Shown here: piece after piece, positions 32,931 through 33,063 of the stretch
Position numbering within the stretch: the first letter of the stretch is position 1
Layout of the letters: each line of letters opens with the position of its first letter
DNA from: Xanthobacteraceae bacterium
Lineage (GTDB): Bacteria; Pseudomonadota; Alphaproteobacteria; Rhizobiales; Xanthobacteraceae
Assembly: GCA_031291445.1 (NCBI GenBank)
Contig: JARLJA010000008.1
Span: 1-33,063 of the forward strand
Length of the DNA: 33,063 nucleotides
Direction: 5' to 3'
Position numbers and translations under genes: made by a program
Notes under the pieces: generated by a model
The model's database searches: none
What the model was told of the DNA's origin: nothing
What the model saw: the letters and a program-made list of their open reading frames with translations, nothing else

Positions 32931-33063
32931 GTCGCGGTAGGGACGTCCATTACTGGACGCCCCCCGCACAGATCCGTACGGGCCCAATTCGGGCATACGG
33001 CTCCCACCTCGGGTGTGTGACGGCGAAGCGGACGTGGGGCCAGGGGTGCAGGATGCGTGGTCG
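32931..33063 (-). mobile_element. Group II intron, 3' end (domains V and VI), rest beyond right edge
   Basis: On the minus strand, 33003 to 32971 gives a domain V-like hairpin. It has the catalytic start GAGCCGTAT, an inner GCCC/GGGC stem, a CC bulge and GTACGGATC, very similar to known bacterial introns such as Ll.LtrB (GAGCCGUAU...GUACGGUUC). It is followed by a domain VI-like helix (CGTCCA-GTAA-TGGACG) with a candidate bulged A at 32938. That A is eight bases from an AC at 32931, the expected 3' splice end. A GGCGCCC hairpin of the flanking DNA (32911-32930) abuts the boundary. Domain V is one base shorter than the usual 34 and has a G-A mismatch, so the intron may be decayed. Confidence 0.7.
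32950..33063 (-). CDS. Group II intron-encoded protein, C-terminal end, partial
   Basis: From the right edge the minus strand stays open for 37 codons to a TAA at 32950, with RILHPWPHVRFAVTHPRWEP as the first recognisable stretch. It resembles C-terminal extensions I recall from annotated group II intron reverse transcriptases of proteobacteria, but no catalytic domain is in the window. The frame runs through domain V and stops inside domain VI. It may be a real extension or simply a frame left open by RNA structure. It could equally be non-coding. Confidence 0.4.
   Translation of the reverse strand, partial: RPRILHPWPHVRFAVTHPRWEPYARIGPVRICAGGVQ

Overview
The window is a GC-rich chromosomal segment of an alphaproteobacterium, most likely Bradyrhizobium or Rhodopseudomonas (Nitrobacteraceae). 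That placement is an inference. It rests on codon bias, alphaproteobacterial PEP-CTERM tails, short dispersed palindromes of the kind common in that family, and the gene content. I found no rRNA, tRNA or CRISPR.

Region 1 (1-10434, all on the minus strand) is a complete short-chain amide utilisation cluster. In transcription order it holds the cytosolic amide sensor AmiC and the ANTAR RNA-binding antiterminator AmiR. These are followed by a non-coding leader with an ANTAR-type hairpin and an intrinsic terminator (8371-8458). Next come a Tat-exported UrtA/FmdD-like binding protein, two LivH/LivM-type permeases, two LivG/LivF-type ATPases and the aliphatic amidase AmiE. The last two genes are a CbbQ/NorQ-type MoxR AAA+ ATPase and a CbbO/NorD-like partner that runs off the left edge. 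The layout suggests that amide sensed by AmiC releases AmiR, which lets transcription pass the leader terminator into the uptake and hydrolysis genes. The AAA+/VWA pair may maintain or activate a protein of the system. Further hairpins at 7038-7063 and 2371-2400 divide the operon into expression segments.

Region 2 (10435-16036) holds a LysR regulator, a first 98-bp dispersed repeat, a PhaC-like alpha/beta hydrolase with a cysteine nucleophile, and a translationally coupled MFS transporter and LigI-like amidohydrolase.

Region 3 (16037-21086) holds a secreted PAP2-type phosphatase with an autotransporter-like repeat and a PEP-CTERM tail, and a class III adenylate cyclase. It also holds an AT-richer orphan membrane protein and the broken 3' end of a second PEP-CTERM gene. 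The last two lie between inverted copies of a short palindrome.

Region 4 (21087-25625) holds a sorbosone-dehydrogenase-like propeller protein, an alpha/beta hydrolase divergent from an AraC regulator, and an orphan amino-acid/amide-type binding protein. Region 5 (25926-28953) is a tightly overlapping biotin operon, bioF-bioD-bioA. Region 6 (28954-33063) holds a possible 47-aa membrane protein, the second 98-bp repeat, an HxlR regulator coupled to a MATE exporter with a palindromic operator, and an exported alpha/beta hydrolase. At the right edge, on the minus strand, is the 3' end of a group II intron (domains V and VI).
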